Shown one piece after another: positions 32,313-38,783 of a stretch of DNA of 38,783 nt. The stretch is taken from assembly GCA_014825775.1 (NCBI GenBank), contig MVAQ01000211.1:1-38783 (forward strand), written 5' to 3'. The notes beneath the pieces were generated by a model that was given only the letters and a program-made list of their open reading frames with translations, did no database searches and was not told the origin of the DNA. Each line of letters starts with the position of its first letter. The first letter of the stretch is position 1. The DNA comes from Krasilnikovozyma curviuscula (taxonomy: Eukaryota; Basidiomycota; Tremellomycetes; Cystofilobasidiales; Mrakiaceae). Both the position numbers and the translations under genes were made by a program.

Positions 32313-33775
32313 ATGTTTCGAATTCAGCGCCTCAATACAGCGCGCTCTGCTTCAGCTTCGAAATTATTCGTAATAGCTCCCTTCAGCCGGACGCTGACCT
32401 CAGTCCCAGCTCTACCCGACCCTGTGAAGCTTGACTATGAGCTGGTTGAACCTTCGATAGCTGGTGGATCGTCGGGAGAAGTATTGGTGATCTGCCATGG
32501 TCTTTTTGGATCCAAGCAGAAGTGAGTTGAAGCCTATCTCACGGTCCTATGCAGCCGAAACTGAGGAACACTTTCCTTTCTATACTAGTTGGCGGTCACT
32601 GTCAAGAGGATTCGCGAAGCAGCTTAATATGCCCGTCTATGCGCTGGTCAGTCATTCTCATTCATGTTCGTCCCCATTAGGGGATGAGACTTTGACGACA
32701 CACTCTGCATGGCAAATAGGATCTACGGAATCATGGTACCTCACCTCACGCATCCCCCCACTCATACTTAGCGCTGGCGAGTGACATTTCGCTGTTCTTC
32801 AAGGATCGAGGACTGGGTGAGGGTCAAGTCCATCTGATGGGACATTCCATGTAAGTATAGGTCACAATTACACACTATTGTTCTATAAGGGCTGAAGTTA
32901 TTCTTCGTGCAGGGGTGGTAAAGCTGTGATGACCGTCGCATTGCACCCTCAGCTGAACAAACACCTGAAGAGTCTGATTTCAGTGGATATGAGTCCCGCT
33001 GTGGGGAAGATTTCGACAGAGTAAGTGACTTTCAATAAAGGTAGAAGAAGATAAGTTGATAATTCTCTTCTCCAACCCAGATTCTCCAGTTACGTTGACG
33101 GAATGTTAGAAGTCGAAGCGGCTGAGGCTGATGGTAAAACTGCAGCTGATAAGATGTGCGTGTTGCCTTAACTCAAATCCAGTGGCTATTTTCTTGTCAT
33201 AGTGATCCTTTTTATCCCCATTTAGACTACACAAATACGAACCGGTAAGATCCTTTACCTCCTCGTGTGCGATCATTACTCACTTTCACCGGGACATTTT
33301 TGTAACAGGAACTTTCTGTTCGACAATTCTTGCTTACTAACTCTGTGCTAAAAGATAAGAAGGTTCATTTCAGGGTGCCGCTTCTACTTTTGAAGGACAG
33401 CATTCCAGAAATTGGCGCATTCCCGTTTCAAGTGAGTCGCCCAATATATCGTTCTTCTCCACTAGCTAACAGTGTATATATGTCTTCATTATTCCAGCCT
33501 GGAGATGCCACCTTCACTAAGCCGACTATGTTCATCAAAGGCGAACACTCGAAATATCTCAATCACAAAAATATCCCAATAGCTGAGAAGTTCTTCCCGA
33601 ATATGATACTTAAGACACTCCCTACAGGACACTGGGTCCATGCTGAGAGGTGAGAGCATCGCCTTCGCCAACTATGCGTGAATCCTCGAGCATTTTCTCT
33701 GACAATCGTATTTTTTTCCATCTCAGGCCGAAGGAGTTTATGAAGCTCGTGGATGATTTTGTAAAGAGTGTTTAG
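32313..33775 (+). CDS. ABHD11/Imo32-like alpha/beta hydrolase, mitochondrial
   Basis: Exons are 32313-32521, 32589-32646, 32720-32850, 32913-33020, 33081-33155, 33226-33244, 33309-33431, 33498-33649 and 33727-33775, giving 307 aa. MFRIQRLNTARSASASKLF is an acid-free basic N-terminus that should target mitochondria. The alpha/beta hydrolase core shows the oxyanion-hole region ICHGLFGSKQNW, the DLRNHGTSPH motif, the nucleophile elbow GHSMGG, and the catalytic His in TGHWVHAERP. This motif set is that of the ABHD11 / yeast Imo32 group of mitochondrial serine hydrolases. In animals ABHD11 is linked to 2-oxoglutarate dehydrogenase and lipoylation, but the fungal substrate is unsettled. Exon 6 is 19 nt (LHKYEP). 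It is convergent with the arrestin-like gene, 134 nt away. Confidence 0.9.
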
Positions 33776-33909
33776 AATTGAACCTGCTTGCAAGAGCTAT
33801 CATGGATTAGAGATGATTAGTCCTTTCCGTCGCCAAACCCTACTGCAAAGTCCTGACAATCGCGAACTGCTCATACAAGAACTAAACGAAACTCAACGCC
33901 ACCTCAGAC

Positions 33910-35491
33910 TCATGGCAACACCTCAGCACAGTATTTCACTCTACTGTCAATAAGCCCCATCCCTTCAGTTTCAGAGGACTTGAGGAATTCTTGTTCTTTC
34001 TTCGCCAACGCCTCCCAGTCCGACCGACACATGCATTGGTTCCCTTCAGAGGTAATGAGCTCAAACGGGGCTTCTACATCTTGAAATGCGGGAAGGGAAA
34101 TATTATTTTGGGTACAACAACACTATGAAAGAATCTAATCAGTACTTTCTTTCATTACTAGAGGCTCAGAAGGAGCTCACTGATGCTATTCTGACTTCCT
34201 TCTGGAATATAGTAGCGATCTTGATCTGGCCATCGTCTACACCTCTCAGATTAAACACGACTTCAAATACGAGCTCAGAAGAGAATCGTAAAGGAGTTTG
34301 AGTTTGTGAATTCGTTGTTGGACGTATTGTTTTGCAGTCAGGCTGACGAGCGAAGGGAGATAGACATCATCTCAGGTGTCGCAGTAATAGCTGCGATTAT
34401 GCTTACCAGTCTGTCTACTCTTTCTATTCTCCACGACCCGTCCTTAGCACAACTACTTGTCGCATCCATCAAGACACCTTTCTTCCTTGCAATCGCCTCG
34501 AATCCATGGACAGTATAACCAGCCTTCTCTCCCAACTGAAAAATGGGCTCCTTTCTTCCATGTTGGACTTCTGTTCTGCTGGTTCGGAGAGACTGGATGG
34601 TGCACTTCTGACGTATATACAGGTTGATAGCGAAGATGGTGAGTTGGACGTTGGGTGATAAGAGTTGGAAGGAGCATGACAAGGAGCCTCCAACGACGAA
34701 AGAGTCCGAGAGTAACTGAAGACGGAATGGACCGAGTTGCTCAATGAATTCATCTTGGGCATAACTCAACTGAAGGATCGAGTCTTGAGATGGGTTAGCA
34801 AAGACCCAAACGCCCTTCTCAATTGTGAGAGCCTTTCTGAACAATGTGTTTGATTTCAATAGAGTAGCAGAAGCTTTCCAGACGACCTTTGTAGCATAGG
34901 GTGCCGGTGGAAGGTGCTCGTGAGTTGGTGCGGTTGAGGGGATGTGAAAGCTGAACTCCCAGCTGTTCATCTCGATTTAGCTATTAATGAAGACATCTTC
35001 GGGTTTACTCAGGAAGTGACTTACGTTGTGAGGCCTTGATCTATCGAAAGACCGTCGCTTCCACCCACAATTAGCTCCTTCTCCAAGACAATGTCTTCCT
35101 CGACACCCGATGGACTCTCATTGAAAGAGAGCTGTGACGTGACCCAGAGCCTCACTTTAAGTAATCTCACAAGCTGCGGCTTCGTAGAAACAACATAGAC
35201 GAACCCCGACAGACTCGAAGCAGAGCCTTCGTCGAGAACGACTGGGGATCCTGTTCGCGACAAGGCGAAGCTTGGTGGACGAATGAAAACCTCTGGTCCA
35301 ACCAAGACCAGGCTGATTGAAGGCGATGTCAGGGAGATGGATGAAGGTGGGATTTGAGGGAGCCTTCCCCAGCCTAAGGAGTCTCCGCTATTGGGCCTCA
35401 GAAAGATTCCTTCAGTGACTGATAAACCTGGAGCAGACGAATCAACCTTTTCAGCGGAGAGAGAATGAGAATCATGTGCCGCATCCACCAT
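33910..35491 (-). CDS. Arrestin-like protein (start uncertain)
   Basis: Exons, on the minus strand, are 35491-35025, 34962-34407, 34342-34181 and 34122-33910, giving 465 aa from the first in-frame ATG. The pattern suggests an arrestin beta-sandwich pair. The N-domain runs SISLVLVGPEVFIRPP, LSGFVYVVSTKPQLVRLLKV and WEFSFHIPSTAP with PYATKVVWKASA. The C-domain has GPFRLQLLSDSFVVGGSLSC, then LVFEVVFNLRG and QNNISLPAFQDVEAP. Fungal arrestin-related proteins link cargo to Rsp5-type ubiquitin ligases, but I see no PPxY motif, so an adaptor role is only an inference. The frame is open upstream of 35491, with a usable acceptor at 35578, but no ATG. A missed first exon or a non-AUG start is possible. 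Confidence 0.6.
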
Positions 35492-35774
35492 TCGTTGTGA
35501 GCTAGAGCTGACCACTGTGAAAGGTGTAGTAGGCAGCTCTATGCCATGAGGGTCCAAATCAGGTAAGCGAGAGCTGACAAAGTGGGACGAAATTAGCCTC
35601 CAAGTTGGTTTATCTTTTTTTAGTATTGAAGCAGGTCAGATGTCTCCTACTGACTCTTCGTTCTGGTCGCCTTAAATTAGAATGTGAGATGAAGGTTCCA
35701 GGTTCGAAATGGTGTTTTCTCGCAATCACAACTTTGGCGATCAAGTAGATATGTCTACGCCGCAACTCTAATAT

Positions 35775-38700
35775 TCAAGGTAGCACCAAAACCTCGGCAC
35801 CGACTTCGAGCAAATTATCTCGAGGGTCAATGTTCAGCGACCGTCTTCCGTCTAACAGCTTAACCTCAACCATCCTTGCTTCTGTATCCTCGTCATCACC
35901 GCCCTGCGGCCTCACGGCTTCCCACACCCTCACCCTTGGTAGCCTGATCACACCACAAATAGTTGGGACGCACTGCCATTCGATCCGATCGCTCTGACCG
36001 GGGAGCAACATCGGAAGGCGAAGCTGTCGAGCTCCACTCCAAACGAAAGCGTCACTCGAGTCGACATGTACATGCAGGGACGCTGCGTGGGACGGTGAGA
36101 GGTTAAAGAATTTGACGGAAATGATGAAAGGTTCATGTAGGTGCGCTGAAGTTGGAGGGACTAAAACGGCGAAGGTGGGCAGAGTCGGAGGATGGAGTAG
36201 AAGTGGTGGAATCGGAAGCCTTGTGTGTGACGATGTGCTCAAAGCATCATTGTTATCACTAAGATGGAAAAGCCGGTTAGTATCCTACTTTGAAGAAGCA
36301 GCTGAGCGGTGACTTTTACCTTCGTTTCCAAGTGATTTCATACCATCCTGGAGAAGCAGGTCCGACAGATTGACCGTCAGTTCCAGGACCTGTGTTTTCT
36401 TCAGCTGCAATCTCAAACACTGAAGAGACAGCGTAAATTCCTGATGGCTTCCAAGCTGTAATGGTTCACAATGGCTCTGATCAGTCAATGGTAAACGTCA
36501 AGAAGCCAGAAGGATGAAATATTACTGGATGGGAACGAGAGTAACGAGGACGAGAGAGAAGATGAGCACAAACGTATATGGGAATTTTCCTAAGGGAGAA
36601 ATATCAGCAAGGGACCACTATCAGGGTCGAAGGCGATCTTGGAAGCTTACCCCGTGATGGAATATCATAGACTCGACTTCAATATCCCAAGCACCTGTCA
36701 TCGATACTCTCGAGAAAACATCGACCTCACAAATCTTATCAAAAGTGTCATCCTCAAACCTGCTCATGTCCAGCAGCGACTTGAGTAGTTTGACGGGCGG
36801 CTGATGGTTGACTTCAACCGCCAGTTTGAAAGGAGCAACAACTTCAAGAGTGAGTGAAGTGATGTGTTCTTCAAATTTCAGAGGAGAGGACAAATGGTGA
36901 GATTGGACAGAAATGTCGAGGTATCGGAAGCCAGCAGGACCAAACGCTTGTAGATGAAGAGTCTTTGTTGATGTTCCATTGTTTGCACTGAGAGTTCCCA
37001 TGGGTATCCGTTTGATAGTAGAAGATGACGTTTGACCATCCAGAGTCATCACATTACTGCCTAAAGATAGATTAATTTACCCAATATTAGTTAGAATTTC
37101 TCTATCCCTTCAGAGGCTCACGAAAGGAGCGACTCACCAGCAACGTCGTCGCTTGGATGAAGCAGGACGTCCAAGTATACGTCAAAGTCTCTAAATTTTT
37201 CAGTGTTAGTGACTGTAATTGTGATTGGGTATCGTTCATCGAGATATGCTGGAGCTTCGTGTTCGATATCTACGGCGATGGAATGAGGTTGGGCGAGGAC
37301 TCTGAACAGTAACCGCATCCGTTAGAAGGTGCTACTTTCACAAGCTAATTGACACTAATTAAACTTACGTAGTCTTCCAGACGCTTTCTCTCTCTATACG
37401 TATGAATGTCTTGTTTTCTATTGACGTCAGCCATAAGCTCTCCTGCTCTGCGTCGTGAGGCATGGAGGCGCTGTTAAATTTCAAGTCAACATCCCAATCG
37501 GATTCCTTCAAAGAAAAGGAGACTTGAGATATTTGAAGAACTTCTTCCACATCTGAAGAAGCTGTTGAATATTCACCACCTATCACCAGACGAGCGCCAG
37601 CCGCCAGCTTCAGATTGGCGGTATTGACGATTGATGATTCCGACGAGATTGGCTCCTGGATCTTCACATATTGAACATCTGAAGCAGGTATTGAATCAGA
37701 ATGATCCACTTGTACGTTGAACTGGCCAATGCTGATGGTGAGAGATTTCACTGGTAACCTGGTAAGATTGGATTCCGATGGAACTGAAAGGACGACCTGG
37801 AAAGGAGCGTTGGTACCTTTCACGAAGGTAGGTTTGAAGAATGAAGGTGATATTGATACTGTTTAAATGATGGTGACTAATTAGCTCGCAAGTCTGTAAG
37901 AGGGGCAAAGATGTATGCAAACCAAGATTGTGCGTCGATGACAAGTCAATTTTGAGCGACTGCTCCGGCGCTGATGGTTTGTGCGTCTTGATAAGATATG
38001 TTTATATGTTAGTTCTAACTCTATCGAGAGAAAGGGGATGAATGCTTACTTTCAGAATAGACAGCAGCGCGGCCTGTATCGCAGCATGCTCTTTTGGAGA
38101 ATTTAAGCCTATCGGGAAAGTAGGAAGTTAGTGATTATTTTAAAAAAAAAGTTGGTGAAGAAGAGGACGGAAAAGAAGCTTACTATGAGCCATCTCCTCA
38201 AAACAAATTTTGACACCTCTATCGGCGTCACCGAGCTTCCCAGCGCACTCAGCCCAAAGTTTTCTGATTTTTTTCATCATGATCCCTTCCGCCTCACCGG
38301 ATGCATTCCTCGTAGACGATAGACTTTTTGAGATCTTTTCAAAGAACCTCACCGCCAGCTCGTACTGTGCTGAAAGAACGTACTCCTCGGCAATCTTAAG
38401 AGCGATCAAGAGCAGCATTTTACTGTTTCCAGATGAGGACTTTTTGAACAACTCATAAGATTTGGTGTAGAGTTCAATGATAAGTGGTGAATGTTGAACT
38501 TCCTTTTCACGCTCGAAGCCAGGCGAGTTACTCCCGTTCTCGCCAGAGCCAAAACCAGATTGTTTTTCTTCGGTGAGGGCACGCTGGAAGGCTTCTTTTC
38601 GACGCACAGTACAGGTAGCTGCCGAGTAAAAGTAAAAAGAAGGATGATAGAGAATGCTTGAAGGGTTCAAGAGGGCTGAAGATTGAGCTGAAGGTGGGAG

Positions 38701-38783
38701 GGATGGGAAGGGAAGAGACGAGTTGGTAAGTGTGAGCTCCAGCAGCTCCGCGAACACGCGGTATCTGAAGAGGTATCGAAATC
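35775..38783 (-). CDS. TRAPPC11: TRAPP complex subunit 11 (5' part outside window)
   Basis: Exons in the window, on the minus strand, are about 38764-38184, 38108-38050, 37986-37923, 37858-37369, 37301-37138, 37060-36651, 36589-36526, 36455-36320 and 36258-35775, about 817 codons to TGA 35777-35775. TRAPPC11 is a subunit of TRAPP II/III tethering complexes for ER-Golgi traffic and autophagy. The foie-gras domain end is visible: YRVFAELLELTL, then LYHPSFYFYSAATCTVRRKEAF. The gryzun-type beta-rich C-terminal region follows, with APAYLDERYPITITVTNTEK, WKPSGIYAVSS, GWYEITWKRS, and LHEPFIISVKFFNLSPSHAA near the end. The 64-nt exon 36589-36526 is fixed mainly by phase and is the least certain. The exon at 37986 uses an AAG acceptor. 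The true start lies beyond the right edge. Confidence 0.85.

Noticed and set aside
1..38783. Transposon, virus-derived insertion or CRISPR-like array.
   Set aside because: No terminal repeats, transposase or reverse transcriptase motifs, or regularly spaced repeats were seen on either strand.

Overview
This window looks like nuclear chromosomal DNA of a basidiomycete fungus, most likely a Tremellomycetes-type yeast relative. The genes carry about six short introns each, mostly 60-90 nt, with GT donors and CTRAY-like branch sites. The encoded proteins are fungal: SUP35 with a Q/G/Y-rich N-domain, a PRA1-like secreted protein, RNase T2 with the basidiomycete C-terminal domain, and fungal CDT1. 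I see no transposon, tRNA, rRNA or CRISPR array. All exon maps were built by hand from reading frame, splice signals and conserved motifs. I modelled about 94 introns.

Layout. 1-66 (+): RG-rich tail of a gene that starts outside. 388-2611 (+): two-RRM RNA-binding protein. 3718-5426 (-): SDH2. 5756-8423 (-): membrane-anchored beta-helix protein. 8815-10005 (-): PRA1-like secreted protein. 11037-13885 (+): mitochondrial aspartyl-tRNA synthetase. 14617-16715 (+): CDT1-like replication licensing factor. 16876-17977 (-): SOD-fold mitoribosomal protein. 18366-21068 (-): HEM1. 21822-23162 (-): short-chain dehydrogenase. 24220-26050 (+): RNase T2 with a frame break near its end. 26579-29260 (+): SUP35 (eRF3). 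29623-31578 (+): PRP31. 32313-33775 (+): ABHD11-like hydrolase. 33910-35491 (-): arrestin-like protein. 35775-38783 (-): TRAPPC11, whose 5' part lies outside.

There is no operon logic, but two themes recur. Five products are mitochondrial (SDH2, mitochondrial AspRS, SOD-fold mitoribosomal protein, HEM1, ABHD11-like). Others act in RNA processing and translation (RRM protein, PRP31, SUP35).

The most unusual signal is in gene structure. There are microexons of 6 nt (RNase T2), 10 and 9 nt in tandem (SDH2), and 19 nt (HEM1 and the hydrolase). In addition, seven of the modelled introns must end in AAG rather than CAG or TAG to keep conserved frames. SDH2 also carries three copies of a 9-mer in its leader and first intron, and SUP35 combines an exact PAM2 motif with prion-like repeats.
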